From assembly GCA_025677825.1 (NCBI GenBank), contig JAIXMO010000002.1:868001-932000 (forward strand): a stretch of 64,000 bases of DNA, read 5' to 3'. The stretch's first letter is position 1. Each line of letters starts with the position of its first letter. The notes below the pieces were generated by a model. It saw nothing but the letters and a program-made list of their open reading frames with translations. It was not told where the DNA came from and searched no databases. Below, piece after piece: positions 10,425 to 20,262 of the stretch. The position numbers and the translations under genes are program-made. This DNA comes from Helicostylum pulchrum (Eukaryota; Mucoromycota; Mucoromycetes; Mucorales; Mucoraceae).

Positions 10425-12323
10425 CTATGCTTCCTGTTCTTCTAACTCAGTAGTTGAAATAGAGAAGCCTTCTCTATAAACACGCTTAATACACATCCTT
10501 CCAGTTTCTGGGTCCAAATACATTTCTTTATCAATTGGTTTTGCGCCGACTTCTTCGCTTTCAAACATATTGGGAGACTTGCTAACAATTTGAGGTACGA
10601 GGATACCTGAAAAAGCTAATTTAGTCCATGTATGCTCAGTGTAGCCAATCAAGTAAACACCAATCATCCACATTATAACAAACAAAATTAACCAAAGGAT
10701 AGCCAAGGGTGTTATTCTTCCAGCAGTATAAGGAACCAAGAGATGACCAAGCGTAGGAATTAATTCAGGGTCACGACATAAAGGATTGGCAAATAAAGAG
10801 TCCACCAATTTACTGTTTTTACCAGTACTATCGATACGATTTACTATATCCATTGCTAACCCGCCAGAGGTAGTAGTTCCGTAGAGTCCATCGCCTGATT
10901 GTACGGCCGCCACCAAGGCATTAGCAACTACTGTACTATCTGCAGTGTAGGATACCCCTTCGTCGCAGATCACGCTATCTCCGCGTGATTGACATGTATA
11001 GTTGGTGGCAATGGCAGTTACATAAACACCTGCATTATACTCGCTTTTACTTGAAGAATACATGATGACAGTTTCAAGGTTCTCGGGGGTCCTGTACCGA
11101 AATATATTTAGCTGGATGGGAATTTCATTACTCTGCAACTGCCCCATTGTGTAAGGTAAAGCCGTCTTGTTGGAGATGTCACTGCTGTTTCTAATAATAG
11201 CAAGGATACTACTTTGGTTGAATCCTCCGGGTGGTATGGCAGATAATGGAATTACCAGTTTATTTAAGTTGGTGTCAATAAAGTTATTACTCATCTCGTT
11301 GCTGCTGTTGATAGTATCGTTGCTCGTGGTAGAATCGGAGTTACCAGCGTCAATGTTGTTGTTACTTGGTACAGGAATCAAGGGTAATATTGTGGCGGTA
11401 GATTGATCATTTACTAAAGTTGTTTCAGTGGCTGCTGTCGTTGTTGTTTGTTGCTGTAGCACAGTAGTAGCAGTAGTGGATGATTCAGTTTCATGTTGTA
11501 CAGTAGTAGATTCAGTGGATGTGGTTGTTGAAGGATCGTGATAATGATGATAATGATGTCTCCTTAAAATGCTTGTACCACTAGGAAGCGGAAGAAAGGT
11601 AACATTTTGAATAGGAGCAAGCGTTGTTTTGATTGTCGATATTGTAAACGATCTCATTGGTTGAGATGCATTCAGGGTGTCGAGGAGAGAAGTTGCATCA
11701 GAGAGAGTATTTGAGATAAGCCCAGAAGCAAAAGCAGATGAGGCCACAAGGTAATCAGCTTGAGTGATGTGTGAGCACTGTGCTGTATTTAAAGAAGTTT
11801 CTCCACCTACTCTATAATAAACACTTAAAGAGGATTGAAGCTCTCCTTGTAAGGCACTTCCTAATAAAGAACAAACTGTAACAAGCATAGCGACTAAAAA
11901 GTATCGAAAACCAGATCGATTTTTGATACATGACCACATAGCAGCGTATCCACCTGTAGAACCAAATGCTATAATCGAATCAGGGTGTATACCATATCTA
12001 AGCGTTCTAAATAAACCGATCACAATTGATCTAGTAGCAAATGCACCTGCCAATGTCAAGCAAATGTTATCGAGAAAACTAGCGGGGTATGTCCGGTAAG
12101 CAGGTAACAAATCATAACCTGGAAGTGGAACTAACCACCATAATTTAGCTAATATAAAGCAAATGATGGCTAAAGTCCATACGGCATGTAGCCTCCAATG
12201 AAAATGATAGACATTAAAGTGGGTAGATTTGGCTGTAGTCATATATAAATTATCTCCTTTACGAATTGTACGGTAATTACTCTGGCTACTGTAATACTTG
12301 AATAAGCGTTCTGTTTCTGACAT
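10425..12323 (-). CDS. Large unknown integral membrane protein with Ser/Thr-rich luminal region
   Basis: A single open frame of 632 residues runs from ATG 12323. An upstream in-frame extension exists but has no ATG, so 12323 is preferred. The protein is not recognised. An N-terminal cytoplasmic-looking segment of about 50 residues is followed by three or four hydrophobic spans (for example AVWTLAIICFILAKLWWL and YFLVAMLVTVCSLLGSAL). A long hydrophilic region from about 165 to 555 follows, with a very Ser/Thr/Asn-rich stretch around 255-340 typical of O-glycosylated surface domains. A last membrane span, ITPLAILWLILFVIMWMIGV, precedes a 75-residue tail ending in an acidic ELEEQEA. The layout suggests a cell-surface or secretory-pathway protein. 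No catalytic motif is seen, so no function is proposed. Confidence 0.75.
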   Translation of the reverse strand: MSETERLFKYYSSQSNYRTIRKGDNLYMTTAKSTHFNVYHFHWRLHAVWTLAIICFILAKLWWLVPLPGYDLLPAYRTYPASFLDNICLTLAGAFATRSIVIGLFRTLRYGIHPDSIIAFGSTGGYAAMWSCIKNRSGFRYFLVAMLVTVCSLLGSALQGELQSSLSVYYRVGGETSLNTAQCSHITQADYLVASSAFASGLISNTLSDATSLLDTLNASQPMRSFTISTIKTTLAPIQNVTFLPLPSGTSILRRHHYHHYHDPSTTTSTESTTVQHETESSTTATTVLQQQTTTTAATETTLVNDQSTATILPLIPVPSNNNIDAGNSDSTTSNDTINSSNEMSNNFIDTNLNKLVIPLSAIPPGGFNQSSILAIIRNSSDISNKTALPYTMGQLQSNEIPIQLNIFRYRTPENLETVIMYSSSKSEYNAGVYVTAIATNYTCQSRGDSVICDEGVSYTADSTVVANALVAAVQSGDGLYGTTTSGGLAMDIVNRIDSTGKNSKLVDSLFANPLCRDPELIPTLGHLLVPYTAGRITPLAILWLILFVIMWMIGVYLIGYTEHTWTKLAFSGILVPQIVSKSPNMFESEEVGAKPIDKEMYLDPETGRMCIKRVYREGFSISTTELEEQEA

Positions 12324-13883
12324 AATAATAATAAAAAATAAGTTTACCTTGGACAAAAAAGCGAAAAAAAAAGGAACTACCTAAGTGATTATATAAATAT
12401 GCGTAAATGCGCTACAGGAGTAAAAAAGGGAAAATCAGCAGGGAGTAAGTACGTTATTTATATAAAAGTATAAATGATCAATCTGCGGACCTACTTTTTT
12501 TTTCTTTCCTTTTTCATACAGCATCCTTTTTCAGCCCTATTTTTTCTCTTTTATGTACGTGTAACCATCGCTTTATGTTACCATTGAGTAAAATACTACT
12601 GTTAAAATGATGAAACTTTTTTTTTTGAAGTAACAATGTGACTCAATTTACTATATACGGTACATTTTTAATCTCTTTCTTTACTGATTTTCAAATGTAA
12701 AACTTTAAAAAGAGTTTGATACATGAATACAACAATCGTAGAAGAGTGAATGGCTGCATCTTGACAACACTGAATCAAGTCTAAAAGATATAAAACTCAA
12801 TATGGTCTAGCTTTACACATTTTCAAAGCATTAATTCATTTAGTTTTGTGTCCGCAAGGTTTTCCTTACTAGTCCGAAGCTGTGGGTAAGGTCTGACAAA
12901 CTATTTTAAGGCTAACTGGATTTTAGAAGTCTATTCATACAGTAAAAGCGACGCCCAAGGGCTTTTTTTTAAAAAAGAACGGGGGAAAAAGAGAAACAAT
13001 TCCAAAGGGCGGCTTCCTACATCTAAATAGTAGACAGCTTTTCTTTCGTCAATGGTTGAAAACACTTATAGCTCCTTAACACTTTTTCAAATACATTTAC
13101 TGAGTGCTGTATTAAATAAAAGTTTGCTCGAAAAACAGAATTATAGGCTTCAGCTATTCTTGTAACTAAACCCTTCTTGCCCCTGAAACTGACTGTGTTT
13201 GATTTTTTTTAAAAACTAAAATGCTAATTACTGATCTCGAATCGGTTTTTATTGGGGTCAGTGTTTTATTTACAAGTACAAACATTATTTCAAGTGCATT
13301 ATTGTACAAATATGTAGCTGGTATGCCACTTACAGATGATTGTGGGTTATAGGCTAAAGAGAGGCTTATGTATCAATTGAGTGGCAGTTAGTAATCATAT
13401 AACTCCACTACGTATGCGCCCTTCCTTCTTTTTAGGATGTATCAATTCATTGGTCTTGACCTCACCCGTCGTTCAACTTCTTTATTGTGAAGACAAGCTG
13501 TTGATATTGAACCGATCAACGTACTGCATGTGAATACAAGATCTACAGTGAACCGATATTAAATTCTTTGTGATATAATAACAAAATATATCCCCAGCAC
13601 GCTCTAGCATTTCTAATATCTTTTTTTTCTTTTTCTTTACGTGCTTTTAAAATTTATTATTATCATTAAAATATGGAAAGCACAGAAATACAACGACAGC
13701 AGCAGCAGTAGGCGAGGCCATGTAAAGAAGTTATAATTTCACTCAGTTGTCCTTTGGCTGAGAGTGCAAGCTTCAAGACATCATTGTAATATTTCCGCGA
13801 CTGCTAAGTACAAGAGACAGAGGCAGCTTTTCCATTTACAACATCAAATTATATATCATCTTTTTCAGGCTATTATTCTGATA
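12324..13883. other. Intergenic region without recognised genes
   Basis: About 1.56 kb of AT-rich sequence between the large membrane-protein gene and the ATR-like fragment. It contains A/T homopolymers, a short CAG run near 13695 and no frame with family resemblance. The part nearest 12323 should hold the promoter of the membrane-protein gene. Confidence 0.4.
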
Positions 13884-14255
13884 TTAAGCTTGAAGACCAA
13901 ATTCATTTTTTTTTTTTGCAACTTGAAGAGACGCTAGGAAAATACGATCTGTAATTAATCGACAGATAAACGCACGATTCTCATTCTTAAAGACATCATC
14001 AATGGTTTTTACATCCAACAGATTAGGATCCACCGCACCAATCTTGCCGAAGCAGACACCAACCAATCGCGAGATCTCCTTGTTGGAGGCATATTTTCGA
14101 GCCAAGTACAGTAATTTTGAAACCAAAAGACCTGATTTAATAGCGGGACTGCCACAAAGTATCACATTCAACTTTTTCTGTTCGGAAAGAATTTGGATGT
14201 CGTCGGGACTATCCAGCTTTCGAATGATGGTTATGATTTCACTTTGTAATGTCAT
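13884..14255 (-). pseudogene. Orphan fragment of an ATR/Mec1-family kinase (region before the FAT domain)
   Basis: An ATG-initiated frame of 123 residues resembles one internal piece of ATR/Mec1/UVSB-type PI3K-like kinases. The clearest part is RLVGVCFGKIGAVDPNLLDV, matching the family pattern in which a Leu-Gly-(x)-Ile/Leu-Gly-Ala-Ile/Val-Asp-Pro block follows the UME domain. ATR proteins are about 2,300-2,700 residues with a C-terminal kinase; none of that is present. The frame stops just after this block, next to a run of A codons (AKKKN). No further ATR-like sequence was seen on either side. It is therefore best read as a gene fragment left by duplication and decay. It could be expressed as a small protein, since the frame is intact with an ATG, but nothing shows that. 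Confidence is limited because the match was recalled, not searched. Confidence 0.55.
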
Positions 14256-15489
14256 TTTTACCGTAAATAATTATAATAGAAAATGAAGATATATTATTGC
14301 TGGAGTCGGGGTTAGAGCATTCACAGCGGTAAATGTGCATTATACCAATCCGTAAGATGTAAGTAATAGTGTTTTGTGTATCAACGGTATAAAACAAAAC
14401 AAACATTTTAATAACTATTGTTTGTATGTTTGTTTGTTTTTTTGCGTTTTAAGATTTTCGCAGTGGGGATATCTTTTCTTTTTCTGTATTATTATTGTTG
14501 CGAAATGTTAAACGCCAGCAACGGGACAAAAGTGCACAATTAGATCTATAGTGTGTGTATGGCCACAATGGCTACCAAAAATATTTAGGAATACATTTCC
14601 ATGTTCCTACTATATTGCGGCAAATGATAAAGCAGATTACATCTGCGAAAGCGTGGTGGATCAACTGAGTATGCATAGTGTAACATAAACAATAAACCTT
14701 TTTCAAAAAAAAAAAAAACTCTGTGCATATCCAATCAAGTCTTAAGCGGTTTTGCATTAATTGAGCATCCGTTGCATTACATATCTACAAGAGTAAAATA
14801 TGTGTATGCTTACTACACACCTATGCATAATATGTAAAACAGCATAAATTATCTCTGGAGAATAGAAAATAATAATCTTGAAGCATGTGTTTCAAAACAA
14901 AGGAATAAACGGACTTTTTTTTAGTACACTTCCATAAGAGAGAATATGTCCATTTAGTAAACACCTTCGGTCCTAGATTGTAATCATATTCATGCGTATT
15001 TTTTTTAAAAAAAAGTGGAATTAACTTTTTGGCTCTGTGCTACACATGCGTGTAAAAGTTAATGCGAAATACCTCATGTTATGCATTTGGAAGCAAATCG
15101 AATAGAAGTAAAGTCTGTTTATACTTAAGATCTTTTTTTTTGAACAAAAAAAAAAAACTATAAAAAAAAGGCGAGATAAAAAGTAAAGTCTCACTAAAAA
15201 AAAAAAAGATTCCACGCCAACTGCTCCCAAGTAAAACGTCAAGAGTTCCTGTAGTAGTGGTAATAGCTTTCATTTCTAACCGCGCTTGTTAAAAGCATAT
15301 ATTTTTTTGGGGTTAGGATTTGTGCTTCCATCTTTCTCGTGGTCTGACCTGCTAACCAAATTTAAAGGACACGTATAAAATAAACTTTCTTATTTACTAG
15401 ACGCCAGACATATATCCTTTACTGAAATTGATACAAGTTTTTGCTGTATATGTTATTTATTAATAGGTCTATAAGTGTCTAAAAGATTA
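14256..15489. other. Intergenic region without recognised genes
   Basis: About 1.2 kb, AT-rich with many homopolymers. It holds the 3' flank of the Atg15-like gene at its right end. Frames around 15021-15273 on the minus strand are created by A/T runs and are not supported as genes. Confidence 0.4.
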
Positions 15490-17076
15490 TCATGCGCCAA
15501 ATACAGCCTGATATTTAAGTTTAGCTGAGTCTGGATCATCTCGCTCATCCCTAAAGGTCCATAACCCGCAATCATCACAATCAGTTTCTACTTTACACTC
15601 TGGTAATGGAAAAGCATCTGGTCGTTTCAAAATACTTTCAATAATCGTGCCTATTCTATGGTATCCAATATTAACTTTCCAACCATTATCTTTAACCGTA
15701 TCCCATACACAAACCTAAAATACATATAAAAAAAGTTCAATATAACGTAGCTTATGTATGTATATATATTTGAAAAGTAACTTACTTTTCCTGTATGACA
15801 TCTTGTTTCCATTGCAAATCCAGCATAAAAGCAACCACTTAAGGGTCCCTAAATAAAATGGTTAATATAATTATTTTTTTTAAAAGAAAAAAAAAGGTAC
15901 GACTTACAGTACAAACACCGATAAAGATAGGATCAGCAGTGTGTCCAAAATGCCATATAGGTTGATCAGGTAAACCAGGCGCTTGCGGTAAATGCAATCT
16001 CTGTGCAGCTAAGCGATCTCCAGGACTTTCAAAGCTTACAGCAGGGACACCAAAAGTTTGACCTACCAAAGTAGCTACAGCCCCACCTAACGAATGACCT
16101 GTAAGCCAAACAGTGGCATTAGGGTATTGTGTAATTACATCGATATAAATATTCTATACTCCTTTCATCTATCAGTACACGGGAATCCAAAAAAAAAAAA
16201 TTTAGGGGCTCAACTTACTGCAGCATAATCATAATAAAGTTCAGAATCGATCAAACTTTTATCTAAACACTTATTATCACACTGGTACTGGTTATTCTTA
16301 TCGTTACAACTACATACGGCCGTCCAACCCCGACCTACTTTCCCACAACAACAAGAAAATAATAAATTATCCTACAATACGTATAAAAAGTTATTTTTTT
16401 TTTCTTTCTTTTTCTTTCTTTCTTCTGTAGTTATTGCAGGACTTACATTTAATTTATCCTTTTCTCCAGTTGGTTCACCACTAAATACACCGGCTGTTGT
16501 ACCTTTAAAGCCAATAATCAGTAATGAATTATCTGTATTACCAAATACATGACCTCTTAATCCATCATTTTCCCAGCCAAATGTTGAATTCTGTATACCC
16601 AAAAAAGAAAAAAATAGTTAAAAAAAAATAGGACTGAACTACTTTTTTTTCTTTTTTTTTTTTTAGAAAAAACGGTAACTTACAACCCTCCATTGTGTAC
16701 CCAAATCATACCATGTGCCTTCTTTCCCTAATTCCATATATGCATTATAACTCATTTCGGCTAATGATAAAACGGTGGCATGGTCAGTGACATCAGGCAA
16801 CATGTAAGGTTCTGGTCTTAGCTGAGCGGTTTGTTTTGAAGTCCAACGTAATAATTTATTTGATTTGGCTAGCTGGATTAATTGTTGTCTGTTACTAGGA
16901 CGATATGTGAGTCCCGGTAGGGATTTTAATGTGTACGGTGCGCTTTGTTGTGGTAGTTGTAACTTGTATAGCGGACCAATGGTATCATGATGATACATGG
17001 ATTTAATCGAAACTGTATCAAATTCTGCGGCATAAATTGCTGTTATGTATAGTAAAATCAAGATGTTTTTCAACAT
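15490..17076 (-). CDS. ATG15: Atg15-like vacuolar phospholipase/lipase (class 3 lipase)
   Basis: Six exons (17076-16684, 16590-16447, 16371-16219, 16153-15908, 15848-15786, 15714-15490) give 407 residues; all five introns are GT-AG and phase 0. The N-terminus, [16 protein letters not shown], is a signal anchor, as in Atg15. Exon 3 carries the family's Cys-rich block ([20 protein letters not shown]). Exon 4 carries the lipase nucleophile motif GHSLGG and the conserved [20 protein letters not shown] and [11 protein letters not shown] segments, supplying the Ser and probably the Asp; the His of the triad is likely in exon 5 or 6. Exon 5 has [11 protein letters not shown] and exon 6 the terminal [10 protein letters not shown]. 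Atg15 is delivered through the multivesicular-body route to the vacuole, where it breaks down membranes of autophagic bodies. That role is inferred from family identity. Confidence 0.92.
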
Positions 17077-17473
17077 GATTTTTTCGAAAAAAAATAAAAT
17101 AAAGAAAAAAAAAAGAGTAGTAAAAAGAGAGTTGTAGATTTTTATTTTACCCAGGTTTTACTGTATTACCTAATGCACTCCGACCAAAAGAGATTTAACT
17201 TTAGCCAATGAAGCCGAAATCACCTTCAAGTGAAACAAGGAATAATAAAGGCTCATATTCGTTATTTTCTCCAAAATCATCAACAAGCTCGTCAAGGTTA
17301 ATACCAAGAAGCTAAGAAAACATCGACAGCCTCGTCAGTACCAACAATCTCATCAACAAAGAGCCTAAATAGCGTAAAATAACGTAACTTCAATATTAGA
17401 CTTATCAGAGGAGGAGAAGGAGGAGTATAGTATAAGGGAGGGTTATATAAAACGGGAGGTTTATTGCGTTCTG
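17077..17473. other. Upstream region of the Atg15-like gene; no supported gene
   Basis: The sequence nearest 17076 should hold the Atg15-like promoter. A short plus-strand frame from ATG 17208 encodes a Ser/Lys/Pro-rich 35-residue peptide that stops; it could be a broken N-terminus but has no recognised relatives. Confidence 0.3.
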
Positions 17474-17842
17474 GTGATCCAATCACACCTTGTAAACAGT
17501 CAGCGGCCAGGTCGGAACAAGTCTTTAAAATGCGAGTCTCTAGCTTTTTTGCAAGTTTTTCTACATTATCGCATTTATATGCCGGTTATGATCAAGCGTT
17601 TCTCCTTGGTGAGTAATGAATCTGAGTTAATGAACATTCCGGTCATTGTTGAGGCTCTTGGCTTTGTCAAGGTACGTTATAGACTGACAAAACACTATAT
17701 AAAACTTGTATTAACATTGTTTTGACTCTTTTAGGATAAATTTGTTGGCTTTGAAGCCAAGTATAAAGGAAGAAATAGGGCAATGAATGAAGATATTAAG
17801 AAGTGGATGAAACCATCCTTTAACACAGAAGTACGAAAGTAA
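17474..17842 (+). CDS. Possible small two-exon gene or gene remnant, unknown
   Basis: An open stretch 17474-17671 is joined by a plausible GT-AG intron (17672-17734, phase 0) to 17735-17842, which ends in TAA followed by AAATAAAA. The frame before 17579 has no ATG; from ATG 17579 the product is 66 residues. The C-terminal part is hydrophilic and natural-looking (DKFVGFEAKYKGRNRAMNED). The first stretch also reads well in a second frame (AGYDQAFLL), suggesting indels. No family is recognised. A decayed transposon or lineage-specific gene is as likely as a working gene. Confidence 0.3.
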
Positions 17843-17948
17843 ATAAAAACAGTTCATTAGTTATACCACTTTTTTTTATTAATGAGAATATGTTACGTGT
17901 TTGTTAAGCCTTCAAATTCATAATTGTTGCGAAATCAGCTTGATATTC

Positions 17949-18522
17949 TTATTTAGAGGCTGTTCTTAGCTCAAAGTAAGGTGTGGTCATGTACCGTACA
18001 GTATCTGGAGTCCGTGATAAAAACCGAGCGGACGGGACCACCTTCACGTGGTTGATCCTGTTAGTATCAAAGTGCTTTCTTTGTACACTTTTGGCTAATA
18101 ACAAACTGTTAATTTTACCCCCCTTGAAACAGTTAATACAATCCTTGAACAGCAATTTTTTATTATTTACTAATTCACATTCAGTCAAACTGTTAATCAA
18201 TCCTTAACAAGTTTATTATATTGGATTGTTTATCGAACAAAACGCCCTCTTTGACTTTCCATTCTTTGTTACAAACTGTCAACCTACAGTCGTTTCGCTT
18301 TGTTTTTATTGAATCTACCATCAAAAAAGCGCTCGGGCGTAACATTCTGCACCATGAATGGGTACGCAACCAGTTCTGATGTCTGCAGGACCGTTTGATT
18401 ATTAAGACTTTTTGTAAAAAAAAGTTGAGACGATTCGAATATACGAGTTTACAAATGCGTACCATATTCAGAGGATAAGGATAAGGAACGTATCGGGTCG
18501 GTGGGCGAACCAGGCATAACAT
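17949..18522 (-). pseudogene. Two overlapping minus-strand frames, possible broken gene
   Basis: Frame 18522-18193 contains a natural-looking stretch, DCRLTVCNKEWKVKEGVLF. It is followed in a different frame by 18200-17949, with FKDCINCFKGGKINSLLLAK and a basic C-terminus. The two frames overlap by a few bases, so a single indel would join them. No family is recognised. The block lies in accessory DNA next to repeats. It is reported as a possible decayed gene only. Confidence 0.25.
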
Positions 18523-19263
18523 TACGCGAACAACAGCAGGAATAATGCTTAGACCACAATACTAACGTAACACTATAAGTTACGCTTTCGAAAGATATTA
18601 TAGTGTACATCGTATGAGATTGGTACATTTTAATTATTGTGAATAGGTGTTGATTTTATTTTACCTGTAACAATCTTACATTTGCACAAAAAAAAAATTG
18701 AAAATATAACGCAAGTACGATTTGGCAGATACGACAATACGACAAGTTTGAGGAAATCGCCATGATTTAGCATAATTCCAAGATTTATGTTGACTATAGT
18801 TGGCTTCTTGGTAGCTTTGGCTTTTTAATTTTGATTTTAAGCCATGTGAAGTGTACGGTGGAAAAAAGAATGCAACACCAGGAATATTTTTGAGGCTCAG
18901 TTTATCGTCATCAATTCATACAGTGCTCACGGTACCAATTTGCGGGTTTACAAACTCTCAATTTGCGTGTTTGTCATTGGTCAATTGTTGTCTTCGCGTC
19001 GGATTCCGAAGTGGTGCAAGCTCTCCACGCTTTATTTTCAGATTATATATAATGATATTCCCTTTTTCCCCAGATCTTTCAAGCTAGCTATAATATAGTT
19101 TTCAATTTTTTTTGCTAAACTATAATGTACTAGAAAAGTCTTCTATACCAGGGCTGGGTGTGTACCACTTCTTCTTCCTTCGCTTCAGCAACTGTAGTAT
19201 TTGCGGTTTTTTTATTCTCAATTTACGGGCTGACAAGATCTTTATTTTTTAGTATAACGAAAT

Positions 19264-19650
19264 ACTAGTAGGATTCCAAATACAAAACGGACCCAAGACA
19301 AGACCTACCATGTGTTTTGTATTGACAGAAGAGTAGCAGCCAGTCACGGAAAACATTTATATCTACAAAACCACTCACCCACCAGAATAGGTCTTAGTAT
19401 CACTTAATACTAGTAGGGATTTAAAGAAGACGAAACCAGGGAGAAACCAATACCTACCATTTGTTTTTGTATTGAGAAGAGTAGTAGAGCCAGCCATGGA
19501 CAACAGTTATAAATCTGCAAAACGGACAGAGTAGGTCCGTGCGTCACAAACGACTTGAAACAAAATGAAGCAGTAACAGAAAGCAGAAGAGGGACCAATA
19601 GCTACCAATGTTTTTTTTTTGTACTGAGAAGAATAAGCAGAGTTTGAACA
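19264..19650. repeat. Degenerate tandem repeat, period about 148 bp, about 2.6 copies
   Basis: Landmarks recur at a nearly constant spacing. CTACCA followed by a T/G-rich run and TATTGA or TACTGA occurs near 19305, 19455 and 19602. ACTAGTAGG occurs near 19265 and 19410. Each CTACCA block is followed by (a)GAAGAGTAG or GAAGAATAAG, and copies one and two share a CAGCCA-like word further on. Copies are clearly diverged. The coincidence of several ordered landmarks at 145-150 bp is the evidence; no alignment was run. Confidence 0.6.
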
Positions 19651-20180
19651 TTATTTTAGTATATTTTGTGAGTAAAGTTTTACGTGTAGTAGAAAAAGAT
19701 TTTTTTTTGCAGAGGGTAATATATGATTTAGTATCTATTTCCGTAAATGTTCATGTAAACAAAAGATTATTATCTTTTGTTTATAAAATAAAAAGATATA
19801 TACATCTATTACTAGTAAAAATTGGTATGGTTAAATTGCTATAGATATGGATTATATTTTCGAAAGGTAAAGCTAATTTATTTCATGCATTTTTCCTTAC
19901 AAAAAAACGAAAAAACATTATTTGATATCTGTGTGAGAAAAAAACATGTTATCTATATAATCGAAATGAGATGGTTTTTTTTTTTGTAAACAAATGTTAG
20001 TTATTTTAAAAACCTGTTTGCTTGAGTAGATATGAAGTAATTAAGATGTATTTTTTTTTTTTTTGCATGATTTGTTTACTTTTCCCTTGTCAAAAGACTT
20101 TTTTTTTCTAAATAAGACAGTTCCCGTAAAAGCATGAGATTATCTATCGCCATCACTATATGAAAACTATCTCCGTTGTT

Positions 20181-20188
20181 TATAAAAC
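20181..20188 (+). promoter_or_regulatory. TATA box of the 20263 gene
   Basis: TATAAAAC lies 82 bases before the ATG at 20263, in a non-repetitive segment with locally higher GC than its surroundings. Position and sequence fit a fungal TATA element. This is inference from sequence only. Confidence 0.45.
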
Positions 20189-20262
20189 CGGTTCCGCGAG
20201 CAGACTAAACAGATACTTTTTTTATTTCTATAATTTTTTTCCGCTCTTCCTTCGCGATCAAT

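Larger units (their letters stand above)
18523..20262. other. Accessory intergenic region with degenerate tandem repeat
   Basis: No supported gene. The middle (19264-19650) holds the tandem repeat described separately. The right end is the promoter region of the 20263 gene, with T runs and a TATA element. Confidence 0.4.

Noticed and set aside
15021..15273. Two overlapping minus-strand frames rich in Phe and Lys
   Set aside because: Made by A/T homopolymers; no family or splice support.
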